From NCBI GenBank assembly GCA_001784475.1, contig MFRE01000005.1:24131-70719 (forward strand): 46,589 bases of DNA, given 5' to 3'. A program made the position numbers and the translations under genes. The DNA comes from Candidatus Magasanikbacteria bacterium RIFOXYD2_FULL_41_14 (lineage in GTDB: Bacteria; Patescibacteriota; Patescibacteriia; Magasanikbacterales; GWA2-37-8). The notes below the pieces were generated by a model. It was given only the letters and a program-made list of their open reading frames with translations. It had not been told where the DNA came from and ran no database searches. Below, in pieces: positions 32,439 through 41,476 of this stretch (position 1 is its first letter; every line of letters starts with the position of its first letter).

Positions 32439-33380
32439 ATGAAGAAGATTTCTATTGTAATTCCAACATACAATCGTCTAGAAGTGTTAAAGTCTTGCGT
32501 TTTCTCAATAGTTAATCAGGATTTTAATTCTGCTGATTACGAAATAATCATAGTAGATAATGGACCATCAAATGATGGAACTGATATTTTTATTGCGGAA
32601 ATTATTAAAACTAGAAAAAACATTTTTTATTTTCAAAGAAAAGAGAAAGGATGTATTTTTGCTAGAAATTTTGGTTTCCAGGAGGCAAAGGGTGAAATTT
32701 TATTGACCGTTGACGACGACGTCGAGTTTTTAGGACGTGATTGCCTGACGATACTCGCCCATACGTTTGAGGACAAAGATGTTGGTATGGTTGGGTCGGT
32801 TGAGTTGCATGGTAATAAAGATGAAGTGAGCACAGTTAAGTCTTGTAAGAATATTAATTTAAACAAAATTGGTCGAGTGACTAAATGGGGGAGTTTTTAT
32901 GCTAGTTTTAATCAGCTGGACGGCTATGACGATTTGGTAGTTGTAGATCATTTTAGAAGTTGCTTTATGGCAGTCAGAGCTGATTTGTTTAATGCCGTTG
33001 GGGGTTTTGATGCTAAATATAACGCCGATGGCATGGGTTTTCGCTACGAGACCGATCTGTGTATGCGAGTCAAAAATTTAGCTAAAAAAGTTGTTATTAA
33101 TCCCAAAATAAGAATTTGGCATAAGGTTGCTAAACGTAGTCGAGGTTTTGAACGAGGTAAAGGCAACCGTTATTTATTTTTAGTTTCCCGCAACCACATG
33201 TATTTCATGCTCAAATTTTTTTGGCACAAGCATCGTTGGTTCTGGTTTGTGTATGATTTTTTGATAGGCGCTTACCGAACGCCTGGTTTGCTTTTTTTAC
33301 TAAAAAGACGAGAGCTGAGTTGGGCTAATTTAGTATGTGTGTTTAGAGGTAAATTATCTGGTTTGAGTTTTTTAAAATAG
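32439..33380 (+). CDS. Glycosyltransferase family 2
   Basis: A 313 aa GT2 enzyme. ISIVIPTYNRLEVLKSC, EIIIVDNGPSNDGT, ARNFGFQEAKGEILLTVDDDVEF (the DxD site) and the late GFRYETDLCMRVKNL (ED-like catalytic region) are in the expected order. The C-terminus is hydrophobic and basic. It starts 16 nt after the methyltransferase and is followed by the fusion gene after 6 nt. Confidence 0.88.
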   Translation: MKKISIVIPTYNRLEVLKSCVFSIVNQDFNSADYEIIIVDNGPSNDGTDIFIAEIIKTRKNIFYFQRKEKGCIFARNFGFQEAKGEILLTVDDDVEFLGRDCLTILAHTFEDKDVGMVGSVELHGNKDEVSTVKSCKNINLNKIGRVTKWGSFYASFNQLDGYDDLVVVDHFRSCFMAVRADLFNAVGGFDAKYNADGMGFRYETDLCMRVKNLAKKVVINPKIRIWHKVAKRSRGFERGKGNRYLFLVSRNHMYFMLKFFWHKHRWFWFVYDFLIGAYRTPGLLFLLKRRELSWANLVCVFRGKLSGLSFLK

Positions 33381-33386
33381 GTTTTT

Positions 33387-34745
33387 ATGGAGCTAAAAGA
33401 GGCTATAAAAAAAAGATACTCCTGCAGAGATTTTTTAGACAAGTCGGTTCCCAAAGATATTGTTGAGGATATTTTATCATACGCTGTATATTCGGCGACA
33501 AGTTGTAATCGGCAGGCCTGGCAAGTTAAAGTTGTTACTGATTCCGGTTTAAAAGAAAAATTAAATTATGGCTGTGCCGTTAATCAGCATTATTTATACA
33601 AAGCGCCAGTGTGTCTTTGTATATTTTATGATGAAACACAAGAAGTCGGCGACAAAATTGGCGCAGCTGCTATTTCTGTGGGAATGTTTGCCCAAACGAT
33701 ATTACTGCTTTTGCAAGAGTATGCTCTTGGTGGAATTTTTTTGGCCGGTATTAAAAAACCGGATATGGCCAACAGTATTTTGGATGTAGACAGTAATTAT
33801 AGGTTAAGGGGGATGATTTTGTTGGGGCATCCAGCCGAAGGACAGCCGATTGTTGTTCCGAGAAAAAAGGTCTCCGAAATTACAAGTTATAATTATTCTA
33901 AAAATGAAAATATTGTAAGTTTAGAAAATTCTATAAATCCAAACGCTTGGCAATTGGATAAATTAATTAATTTTAGAAATCAGATTTTGTGGTATAAGGG
34001 GTTTGACGTCGACAATAGATATAAACACGTTGAGCGCATTCCTTCTGGATCAGAATCGTGTTTAAAAATTTTCAACCACATAAACAAGGATATCACCCAA
34101 AATTTAATTTCCGTTGACAATTATTTTGACTTTCTCTCTTATGGCGGTGAATATTTTGTGGCCAATGAAATGGTAATTAATAACAATGTAAAAAATTTTT
34201 ATTTATTTGATATCGGTGCCGATGTTATTCGATATTTAAAAACTAGGATGAGTAGTTTATTTAATGACAAAACTCTAAAGAGTATTAATTTTATTAGTCC
34301 CACAATTATAGACGACAATGATTTTAATATACCAGTTGATGCCGAGAGTATGGATTTAGTTACTTGTTATTTTCGGCTGGAACTTTTTCAAGATCCAGGT
34401 AAAATTATAGATAAATTTTATAAAATTTTAAAGAAAAATGGTATTGTTTATATTGCTTGCCAGAATAAATATTTTTTTGATTGGTACAAGATAAAAAAGG
34501 GATATAACCATGATTATTCTTTGGGTAGAAATTGGAATATTGGTCCGGAAAAGAAATACTCTTATGGGGAATATTGTGAAATGTTTAAGCATAATTTTGA
34601 GATAATTGAGTGTACAAAAATTAATTCTTCAGGGGTAATTTTAAATAAAGTTATGAAAAAATTTCTAGGGATTAAGTTAAAGTTTTTCGAAGAGAAAATG
34701 TTTCTTCCAGAATATTTTTTATTTAAATTAAAAAAATGCCAATAG
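33387..34745 (+). CDS. Nitroreductase-methyltransferase-like fusion protein
   Basis: A 452 aa protein in two parts. Residues 1-168 form a nitroreductase-like FMN domain: KKRYSCRDF at the N-terminus, SATSCNRQAWQVKVV, the helix AAISVGMFAQTILLLLQEYALGG, and LRGMILLGHPAEGQP. Residues about 240-440 resemble a class I methyltransferase: FYLFDIG, a DLVTCYFRLELFQDPGKII strand-helix, LKKNGIVYIACQNKYFFDW. The SAM-binding glycine motif is poor or absent, so this part may not bind SAM. The frame is continuous across the junction and codon use looks uniform. Related nitroreductases reduce or oxidise small molecules with FMN; the substrate here is unknown. Overlaps the next gene by 10 nt. Confidence 0.72.
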   Translation: MELKEAIKKRYSCRDFLDKSVPKDIVEDILSYAVYSATSCNRQAWQVKVVTDSGLKEKLNYGCAVNQHYLYKAPVCLCIFYDETQEVGDKIGAAAISVGMFAQTILLLLQEYALGGIFLAGIKKPDMANSILDVDSNYRLRGMILLGHPAEGQPIVVPRKKVSEITSYNYSKNENIVSLENSINPNAWQLDKLINFRNQILWYKGFDVDNRYKHVERIPSGSESCLKIFNHINKDITQNLISVDNYFDFLSYGGEYFVANEMVINNNVKNFYLFDIGADVIRYLKTRMSSLFNDKTLKSINFISPTIIDDNDFNIPVDAESMDLVTCYFRLELFQDPGKIIDKFYKILKKNGIVYIACQNKYFFDWYKIKKGYNHDYSLGRNWNIGPEKKYSYGEYCEMFKHNFEIIECTKINSSGVILNKVMKKFLGIKLKFFEEKMFLPEYFLFKLKKCQ

Positions 34746-36010
34746 ATAACAAAAAATTAGTTAGCAAGATAGAAAAGCAGATTCGTTGGTTTGAAACGAT
34801 GGAGCAAGGTGGTTTTTTGGGTGGTCCGGTTGTTCATATTTGGGGCAATTCTTTGGATTACTGCGGGCCCGGTTTGGATTGGCGTTATGAAGGGTACTTG
34901 TCCGGAATGGTTAAATTATACAGACAAACAGGTGATCATTATTTTCTTGATAAAATTACCAATAGTTTAAAAATATTTGAAAATTTTCAATACAAAAATG
35001 GCGCTTTTAGGTGCTCGCATTTCCAGTCAAATCCAATTAATTATGGCACACCACACGAGGTCGCCGCTCTAATTGGCCTAATACACTGTGCTGATTTGTT
35101 AAAAAATGAAAATCCTGAATTTTTTGACAAGGCACGTGAGATAACTTTAAATTATTTAAATAATTTTTTGATTAAGTATTTATGGAATCCGGTTTTAGGA
35201 GGTTTTGTCGATTGGCCTTATAGTGTATTTAATTTATTTACGTACAACAAAAATAGTACCGTCGGCTTGTTTTTAATAATGGCTAGTAGGACTTTTAAAA
35301 TTGACTTAGATTATTATATAGAAAAATTAGCCAAACGTTTTTTATTGACACCTACTCTTTATCCTCAGACAGAAGGTAAGTATGAAAATCTTTATATTCC
35401 ATATTATAACGCTCGGTGTGTACCTTTTTTAGTTGAATTATCTAAATATCTTAATGACCCCGCTTATTTTAAGAGGGCGCAGGATATTTGCGCGCATATT
35501 GCCAATAGTTTTTTGGATCTTGATTACGCGCAAGGTTTCGCCTTAACCACGGATAATGTCGGTAATGCCAAAATAAAAAACGTTCTCTGGGTGGCCGCTT
35601 CCGGTGACATTCTGTCTGCTTTTTTGTCAATTAATCAACTATCAGTTTACGATCAGTATATAAATTGGTTGCTTGACAAACAATTGGAAAGCGGTGGTTT
35701 CCCAACGTTTATTAGAGAAGACGGTAGTTATGATTTGTTAGATATTGTGCCAGTTACAGGTTGGAACGATAAGATGTTTAATTTTTTAACAGATTTAGCA
35801 CAGTTAGAAAAAAATGATTTTAAAAATTTAGGTAGTCAACACAGTTATAAATTACAAAATTATCCATTGTGTGGTGGTAAATATTTTTACGCAGAGGATA
35901 ATGATAGTATGGTGTTAAAAACTAAAAACAGCGTTGTGTTTAGTTGGACTAAAAATAATATATTTTCGAGTGTTAATAAACTAGAACCGCGTAAGATAAA
36001 TTTTAAATAA
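34736..36010 (+). CDS. Putative alpha-helical barrel (six-hairpin glycosidase-like) protein
   Basis: A 424 aa cytoplasmic protein with no signal peptide. Repeated helical hairpins with Trp, Tyr and Gly at the turns (LDWRYEGYLSGMVKLYRQTG, NGAFRCSHF, LGGFVDWPYSVF, SGGFPTFIREDGSYD) suggest an (alpha/alpha)6 toroid as in unsaturated glucuronyl hydrolases, epimerases and related sugar enzymes. I do not recognise a specific family or its catalytic residues. In a locus with UDP-glucuronate-making enzymes, a role on an acidic sugar or lipid-linked glycan is possible. Confidence 0.55.
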   Translation: MPIDNKKLVSKIEKQIRWFETMEQGGFLGGPVVHIWGNSLDYCGPGLDWRYEGYLSGMVKLYRQTGDHYFLDKITNSLKIFENFQYKNGAFRCSHFQSNPINYGTPHEVAALIGLIHCADLLKNENPEFFDKAREITLNYLNNFLIKYLWNPVLGGFVDWPYSVFNLFTYNKNSTVGLFLIMASRTFKIDLDYYIEKLAKRFLLTPTLYPQTEGKYENLYIPYYNARCVPFLVELSKYLNDPAYFKRAQDICAHIANSFLDLDYAQGFALTTDNVGNAKIKNVLWVAASGDILSAFLSINQLSVYDQYINWLLDKQLESGGFPTFIREDGSYDLLDIVPVTGWNDKMFNFLTDLAQLEKNDFKNLGSQHSYKLQNYPLCGGKYFYAEDNDSMVLKTKNSVVFSWTKNNIFSSVNKLEPRKINFK

Positions 36011-36013
36011 GTT

Positions 36014-37354
36014 ATGAATATTTTAATAACTCAAGAAAATTATTATCCTCTACACCATGGCGGGACTATGCAGTTTATTATTGGTATGGCAGAATATTTA
36101 AAATTAAAAGGATACAAGGTGTTCGTATATACTTGTAGCTATCGAGAAAGTAATTTATTTGGTGAAGTGGAGCGACCAGAAGCGACGGTGAATTACTCTG
36201 ATTTTATGGTCGGTTCAATGAGCGATCCTTTTGCGGTGACAAAATACATTAGTGAATTTGTTAAATATATACGAGAAAAGAAGATAGATTTGGTATTCGC
36301 AAATAATCACAATTCATTAGCTTGGATTAAAGCATCGAAAAAAGCGGGAGTACCAGTAGTTTATGGATGTCACGGTGTTGGTTTAATGGATCCACTAAAA
36401 AGACGTTTTTTGATGCCCAACGATGAGTTGTGCTATGGTTTTCCCAGTATTAAAGAAGCCAGCCGTTGGTTTTGGATGGAAAATCGTAGTTTGATGAAAA
36501 AATTATTAGGTTTTTTATTATTTTTTTCACCTTTTATAAGAAGTACTAAAGTGCGAAATTATTGGCAATATAAAGAGGCGGTGGCTATCTTAAATTCAGC
36601 GGATGCTAGATATGGAAATTCAGCTATTACTGCGAAACTATTTTCAAATAAAAAAAATACTTTTGGGTTTCCACTGGCGATTAATGCTTCCAACCAAATG
36701 ATGTCCAATCATTATTATCCGTTGGTTGATGATGATTTTTTAAAAAAATTTAATCTTAAAAATAAATCATATATTTTATGCCCTGGACGTTTAAATTATA
36801 TAAAGGGTCAAGAATATATGATCAAAGCTTTGCTGTCAATTAAGAACAAAAATTTAAAGTTGGTTTTTACTGGTAACGCCGCTCTGTTTGGTGATAAATT
36901 TGAACAGATGAGTGCTTATGAAAATAGGATTAGGGACCTAACTAAAGAATATAACTTAAGCGACAGGATAGTATTTACCGGGCTACTTGATTTCGGAGAC
37001 ATGAGAAAAATTTATTCCTCGGCGTTAGTTACCGTCATACCCTCGGTCTGGCTCGAAACGTTTGGGTATGTTACTATCGAGTCAATGGCCTGTGGTACCT
37101 CAGCAATAGTAACTAGTAATTGTGGCAGTGCAGAATGTGTTAGTCGAGAGGACGGTTTTATTATCGATAGAAAAAATGAAAAACAAATTTCCGATATTAT
37201 TAATGACAATGAAAGCAGATTTGTTGATTTGGGTGAGCGAGCACGGAAAAAGGTGCTGGATAATTATGATTGGAGTGTATCGGGCGATAAATATCTGGAT
37301 ATATTTACTAAAGTTTACAGCGAACGTAAATCAGTCAAAGTCTATAGTAATTAA
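36014..37354 (+). CDS. Glycosyltransferase family 4
   Basis: A 446 aa GT-B enzyme. ITQENYYPLHHGGTMQFIIG carries the N-terminal HGG loop; PVVYGCHGVG follows. The C-domain has CPGRLNYIKGQEYMIKALLS, DRIVFTGLLDFGDM and the donor-site WLETFGYVTIESMACGTSAI (E-x7-E). It lies 3 nt after the helical barrel gene. Confidence 0.9.
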   Translation: MNILITQENYYPLHHGGTMQFIIGMAEYLKLKGYKVFVYTCSYRESNLFGEVERPEATVNYSDFMVGSMSDPFAVTKYISEFVKYIREKKIDLVFANNHNSLAWIKASKKAGVPVVYGCHGVGLMDPLKRRFLMPNDELCYGFPSIKEASRWFWMENRSLMKKLLGFLLFFSPFIRSTKVRNYWQYKEAVAILNSADARYGNSAITAKLFSNKKNTFGFPLAINASNQMMSNHYYPLVDDDFLKKFNLKNKSYILCPGRLNYIKGQEYMIKALLSIKNKNLKLVFTGNAALFGDKFEQMSAYENRIRDLTKEYNLSDRIVFTGLLDFGDMRKIYSSALVTVIPSVWLETFGYVTIESMACGTSAIVTSNCGSAECVSREDGFIIDRKNEKQISDIINDNESRFVDLGERARKKVLDNYDWSVSGDKYLDIFTKVYSERKSVKVYSN

Positions 37355-37379
37355 ATAAAAATATAATATATTTTTATAC

Positions 37380-38534
37380 ATGATTAGCAACGTTAAAATA
37401 ATAATAATTTTTTTTCCTGGTGATTTGGACGAAGGCCAAAATGGCACTAAACACGACATCGTCAATCGGATTAAAATTTTTAATGAGCTTGGATTTAAAG
37501 TTCATCTGATTGTGTTTGATCGCAATGCCAGCGAACAATTGAGGAAAAATGACTTTGGGGCTGAAGTACTGGTGATTCCAAGAGTAATTAGCCGTAGTGA
37601 ATACTATAGGAGTAGCGGTCTCGACAATCAATCGGTGATGGGGGTGGTCAGTGCGGAAATTGTGAAAAATAATCCTGATATTTTATGGTTTGAGTATGTA
37701 AATTTTGCAAATTTGGCCGCTATTTTGAAAAAACAATTTCCCGATAAAAAAATATTTTTTCGTTCCCACAATTATGAAATTGGGCACGCTTGGGAAAAGA
37801 ATCTATATAATTTTAAAAAAAGTATTTTTAGCCTCCAGACCGTTGCGTCAATGTTGAAAGATTTCTTTTTTATTTACAAATTAGAAAACAAGATGTTTGC
37901 GGTAGCGAATAAAATTTATTGTATTTCTCGATTAGATTTTAAAAAATACAGCAGGCGGTTTGGAGTTGAAAAGATTGATTACCTGCCGTTTTTTTCTGAT
38001 TATGCAAGTTTGTATAAGTACAAACAGAACAAATCAATTCTTGACGTGGTATATTTAGGCAGTGATTTTATTAATAATGTTAATCTTAGTGGTGTTTTAT
38101 TAATTAATAAAATAGCGGCTAAATTGAAAAATAGCAGTGTGGTATTTCATATATTAGGTAAAAGTTTGAACAAAAAAATATTGTTAGCAAAAAATGTGGT
38201 GTATCATGATTATGTGGAAGATTTGGACAGTTTTTTTGATGATATGGATGTAGGCATTGTGCCAGTAGAAATTGGGTTTGGGATGAAGGTAAAGGCCTAC
38301 GAGTTTCTAAAGCGTGGTTTTCCGACAATTATATCAAAGAGATGTAGTGATGTTTTTGGAGGCGTGCCGTCCAGTGACTATCTGGTAGCTGGCAACATAA
38401 ATGAATGGGTTAAGTGCATTATTTTTTTGAAGGACGATATGGCTAGAAAGAAAATGTCAGAACACGCCTTATTTTTTATGAATACAGAATTTTCTAAAGA
38501 AAAAATAGCCGCGACATTATCCAGTTGTCAATAA
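37380..38534 (+). CDS. Glycosyltransferase, GT4-like
   Basis: A 384 aa GT-B-like protein. The N-terminal IIIIFFPGDLDEGQNGTKHD loop, WFEYVNFANLA, FRSHNYEIGHAWEKN and YCISRLDFKKY segments match capsule glycosyltransferases. The C-domain has VYLGSDF, FHILGKSL and GIVPVEIGFGMKVKAYEFL, where the donor-site pattern is relaxed (GMKVKAYE), as in Glyco_trans_1_4 proteins. It is the last glycosyltransferase before the GalE-like gene. Confidence 0.8.
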   Translation: MISNVKIIIIFFPGDLDEGQNGTKHDIVNRIKIFNELGFKVHLIVFDRNASEQLRKNDFGAEVLVIPRVISRSEYYRSSGLDNQSVMGVVSAEIVKNNPDILWFEYVNFANLAAILKKQFPDKKIFFRSHNYEIGHAWEKNLYNFKKSIFSLQTVASMLKDFFFIYKLENKMFAVANKIYCISRLDFKKYSRRFGVEKIDYLPFFSDYASLYKYKQNKSILDVVYLGSDFINNVNLSGVLLINKIAAKLKNSSVVFHILGKSLNKKILLAKNVVYHDYVEDLDSFFDDMDVGIVPVEIGFGMKVKAYEFLKRGFPTIISKRCSDVFGGVPSSDYLVAGNINEWVKCIIFLKDDMARKKMSEHALFFMNTEFSKEKIAATLSSCQ

Positions 38535-38594
38535 TATCTTTTTGTTCATAATAATAAAAATATTTATTAAATAAGATAATTATTTATTAGTCAT

Positions 38595-39509
38595 ATGAAA
38601 TATCTCATTACCGGTGGTGCCGGGTTTATCGGTACTAATTTAGCCAAGCAGCTTTTAGCCGAAGGCCACAAAGTAGTGGTAATTGATAATTACGCGGGCG
38701 GAAAAAAAGATGATAGAATTTTAACTGACGTAGAATATGTGGACGGAGACATTAGAAATGAGGCGGACTTAGACAAAGTTTGTATTGGCATAAATGGTAT
38801 TTTCCATATGGCCGCCTTACCGCGTGTCACTTATTCAGTAGAAAATCCAGATTTAACGCACGACGTAAATGTTAATGGCACCTTGCAAGTTTTATTAGCC
38901 GCAAAAAAACACGATGTGAAACGAGTGGTATTTTCTTCTTCTTCTTCAACTTATGGTGGCACCGAGCCGGGCCAACTGTTGGTGGAAGACAATTTTGTTA
39001 AAAAACCCATGAGTCCCTACGCTCTCCACAAATTTATTGGTGAACACTATTGCCGATTATTCAGCGACCTCTATGGGTTAGAAACTGTCGCGCTTATTTA
39101 CTTTAATGTCTATGGTCCCTATTTTGATCCAGAGGGCGCGTACGCTTTGGTAGTGGGAAAATTTTTAAAGCAAAAAAAAGAAGGCCAGCCAATGACCGTG
39201 TGTGGTGATGGTGAATATTTCCGTGATTATACGCACGTTAAAGATGTTGTCAGTGCTAATATTTTGGCGATGCAGGCCGATACTGTTGGAAAAGGAGAAA
39301 TAATCAACATTGGTTGTGGCCGTCCGACGTCAGTTAATGAGCTCGTAAAAATTATGGGTGGTGAATCAATTGGCGTGCCACCGCGAGCAGGCGATCCGCG
39401 TTTTTCCGGCGCGGATAACTCCAAAGCTAAAAAATTATTGAACTGGGAGCCAACAGTGAAATTAGAAGATGGTGTAGCCGAATTAAAGCAAGAATGGGGA
39501 GTGGAATAA
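38595..39509 (+). CDS. galE: NAD-dependent sugar epimerase (UDP-glucose/UDP-GlcNAc 4-epimerase-like)
   Basis: A 304 aa extended SDR. GGAGFIG (7-13), the acidic VVVIDNYAGG after strand 2 (NAD), HMAALPRVTYS, SSSSSTYGG with Y142-x3-K146 (SPYALHKFIGE), YFNVYGP and GDGEYFRDYTHVKDV match GalE/WbpP-type epimerases. Substrate (UDP-Glc or UDP-GlcNAc) is not certain. It is the last gene of the forward operon and is followed at 39519 by a strong terminator; the 60-nt gap before it holds only weak promoter-like hexamers. Confidence 0.83.
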   Translation: MKYLITGGAGFIGTNLAKQLLAEGHKVVVIDNYAGGKKDDRILTDVEYVDGDIRNEADLDKVCIGINGIFHMAALPRVTYSVENPDLTHDVNVNGTLQVLLAAKKHDVKRVVFSSSSSTYGGTEPGQLLVEDNFVKKPMSPYALHKFIGEHYCRLFSDLYGLETVALIYFNVYGPYFDPEGAYALVVGKFLKQKKEGQPMTVCGDGEYFRDYTHVKDVVSANILAMQADTVGKGEIINIGCGRPTSVNELVKIMGGESIGVPPRAGDPRFSGADNSKAKKLLNWEPTVKLEDGVAELKQEWGVE

Positions 39510-39518
39510 AATCAAAAC

Positions 39519-39544
39519 AAAAAAGACCCATACGGGTCTTTTTT
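39519..39544. terminator. Bidirectional intrinsic terminator
   Basis: AAAAAAGACCC (39519-39529) pairs with GGGTCTTTTTT (39534-39544) around ATAC. The A-tract and T-tract make it work on both strands, between the convergent galE-like gene and rpmA. Confidence 0.9.
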
Positions 39545-39554
39545 AATGATTTGT

Positions 39555-39833
39555 TTATTCAGTAATAACGTGGGCGTAAGTAACAGTTTTTAGCTGACCA
39601 TCAAATCTGGTGCGTTTTGACTTCGTAAACTTTACTTTGCCGTTAGCCATTGCGAAAATTGTATCATCATTGGCTCGTTTGGCGTTCTTGCCGGCTCGGA
39701 CTTTTGTGCCACGTTGGCGAACAATTGTCATACCGGTCTTAATAACTTGGCCATCATGGACCTTGGCTCCTAGGCGTTGTCCTTGGGAATCTCGGCCCAG
39801 TCGGGTAGAGCCACCCGCTTTTTTATGTGACAT
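39555..39833 (-). CDS. rpmA: 50S ribosomal protein L27 (bL27)
   Basis: A 92 aa protein with the typical MSHKKAGGSTRLGRDSQGQR start, IVRQRGTKVRAG core and TIFAMANGKVKFTK. Its flexible N-terminus reaches the peptidyl transferase centre. No N-terminal extension of the Firmicutes type is present. rplU (L21), its usual partner, is not in the window. Transcribed from a near-perfect promoter at 39899-39927 with a leader of roughly 60 nt. Confidence 0.97.
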   Translation of the reverse strand: MSHKKAGGSTRLGRDSQGQRLGAKVHDGQVIKTGMTIVRQRGTKVRAGKNAKRANDDTIFAMANGKVKFTKSKRTRFDGQLKTVTYAHVITE

Positions 39834-39898
39834 AAGAAGATAATATAAATCAAAAGCTTTTTAGCCCCGCTGTGGAGCGTTTTCTATATTTGTCCATA

Positions 39899-39927
39899 AT
39901 TATATACTATTTGGCGTGGCTTGTCAA
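39899..39927 (-). promoter_or_regulatory. Consensus sigma70 promoter of rpmA
   Basis: On the reverse strand, TTGACA (39922-39927) and TATAAT (39899-39904) both match the consensus perfectly, with a 17-nt spacer. The strongest promoter in the window, as expected for a ribosomal protein gene. Confidence 0.9.
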
Positions 39928-39949
39928 GAGCGTCAATATTTGGTAAGAT
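39921..39949 (+). promoter_or_regulatory. Divergent promoter of the ftsW unit
   Basis: TTGTCA (39921-39926), 17 nt, then TAAGAT (39944-39949) with an extended TG at 39941. The -35 shares its bases with the rpmA -35 on the other strand, so polymerase cannot occupy both at once. Confidence 0.6.
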
Positions 39950-39992
39950 AAGAGCATATCGGGGCTATGTTAGCCACCTTAAATGTTGTTTT

Positions 39993-40349
39993 ATGCATTT
40001 TTATAATATCAAGCTTTATTTGCAGGATCATTTTATTGGTCGATTGCTTGGTTTGGCAGTTTTTATTCAGATTTTTATGTGGTGGTATATACTGTCCAGC
40101 GTGCACCCAGGTGGCGAACAGGTTTTTTTACACTATAACATTGTTTTCGGCATAGATTTAATTGGAAATTGGCAAAAGTTACTTTATTTACCATTGGGCG
40201 GTTTACTTATTCTTTTGGTCAATTATTTGGTTTCCTGGTTATTTTACTCTCAAGACAAATTCTTGGCTCGTTTACTTTCAGTTTGGTCGGTGTTAGCGCA
40301 ACTTTTTTTAGCATTAGCAGTGTGGCTAATTGTCGGGTTAAATATGTAA
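39993..40349 (+). CDS. Small conserved-type membrane protein upstream of ftsW
   Basis: A 118 aa protein with three hydrophobic segments (about 15-36, 61-83 and 92-115). A short loop after the first segment has the HYNIVFGIDLIGNWQKL pattern, which I associate with small membrane proteins of CPR genomes; I cannot name a function. The ATG at 39993 is preferred to an upstream TTG at 39921, which would lie in the promoter. It ends 4 nt before ftsW, so the two are co-transcribed and may work together in envelope assembly. Confidence 0.65.
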   Translation: MHFYNIKLYLQDHFIGRLLGLAVFIQIFMWWYILSSVHPGGEQVFLHYNIVFGIDLIGNWQKLLYLPLGGLLILLVNYLVSWLFYSQDKFLARLLSVWSVLAQLFLALAVWLIVGLNM

Positions 40350-40353
40350 AGTT

Positions 40354-41466
40354 ATGAATGTCGCGTCAAAGCATAAAGCCGATACTGTATTTATATCTTT
40401 AATATTAATTATTGTTGTTTTTGGATTGGTCGCCCTCACTTCTGCTTCTGGTCCGTCTGCCTACGAAAAATTTGGCGATTCCTATTTTTTGTTAAAACGG
40501 CAAATTGTTTTTGGTTTACTACCCGGTCTGGTTTTATTTTTTTTACTTTCGCGATATGATTATGAACGTTGGAAAAAATTGTCCTGGCTCATCTATGGGG
40601 TTACGATAGTTGCTTTGCTTTTAGTGTTTTTGCCAAATATTGGTTTAACTTTAAATGGCGCTCGTAGTTGGGTAAATATCGGGCCATATTCTTTTCAGCC
40701 CGCGGAAATCGCCAAGTTGGGTGTGATTATGTCAACCGCCTATTTATTGGCATCAAAAAGATTTAATTTGGATGATTGGCAAACTGGACTAATTCCGGTA
40801 TTGGCAATTTTGTTTCCACCATTGCTATTGATTTTATTACAACCCGATATTGGAACTCTGTCAATTTTAGTAGTTATTTTATTTTGCATGTTATATGTGG
40901 CTAAAGTGCCGATAAATTATTTGATAATTTTAGGATTACTCGGCGTAACTGTTTTTGGGGCGTTAATTTGGTCGGCGCCATATCGGGTGGAGCGTCTGAC
41001 AATTTTTTTGCATCCGGAATTAGATCCGCAAGGAATTGGTTATCATATCAATCAGGCCTTTTTGGCAATTGGCTCTGGTGGTTTTTGGGGATTGGGCTTG
41101 GGACACTCACGTCAAAAGTTTCAATACTTACCGGAAGTAAGCGCTGATTCTATTTATGCGGTTATGGCTGAAGAGCTTGGGTTTGTTGTGGCCGCTGGGT
41201 TTATTATTTTGATTTTAGTTATCGGTTGGCGGGGTCTGCGCATTGCCAAGCACGCCCCAGATGAATTCGGCAGTTTGATAGTAGTAGGCGTTATCACTTG
41301 GTTTGTCTGTCAATCTTTTTTAAATATTGGCGCAATGGTTGGTATCATGCCTTTAACTGGCGTGCCCCTACCATTTGTTAGCCATGGTGGTTCGGCTTTA
41401 GCCGCGGCTTTGGCTGGTGCTGGAATTATCGCCAATGTTAGTCGTCAGTCAAATTTAAATCATTAA
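40354..41466 (+). CDS. ftsW: SEDS-family peptidoglycan polymerase (FtsW/RodA)
   Basis: A 370 aa SEDS glycosyltransferase with about 10 membrane segments, which polymerises lipid II at the septum or lateral wall. LNGARSWVNIGPYSFQPAEIAKL, LLQPDIGT, the catalytic Asp region LPEVSADSIYAVMAEELG (D265), and PLTGVPLPFVSHGGS are all conserved. The NGARSW...FQPAE and GVPLPFVSHGGS forms fit FtsW slightly better than RodA, but the two are close and no pbp2/pbp3 partner gene is in view. Confidence 0.88.
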   Translation: MNVASKHKADTVFISLILIIVVFGLVALTSASGPSAYEKFGDSYFLLKRQIVFGLLPGLVLFFLLSRYDYERWKKLSWLIYGVTIVALLLVFLPNIGLTLNGARSWVNIGPYSFQPAEIAKLGVIMSTAYLLASKRFNLDDWQTGLIPVLAILFPPLLLILLQPDIGTLSILVVILFCMLYVAKVPINYLIILGLLGVTVFGALIWSAPYRVERLTIFLHPELDPQGIGYHINQAFLAIGSGGFWGLGLGHSRQKFQYLPEVSADSIYAVMAEELGFVVAAGFIILILVIGWRGLRIAKHAPDEFGSLIVVGVITWFVCQSFLNIGAMVGIMPLTGVPLPFVSHGGSALAAALAGAGIIANVSRQSNLNH

Positions 41467-41476
41467 TTAATTTTTT

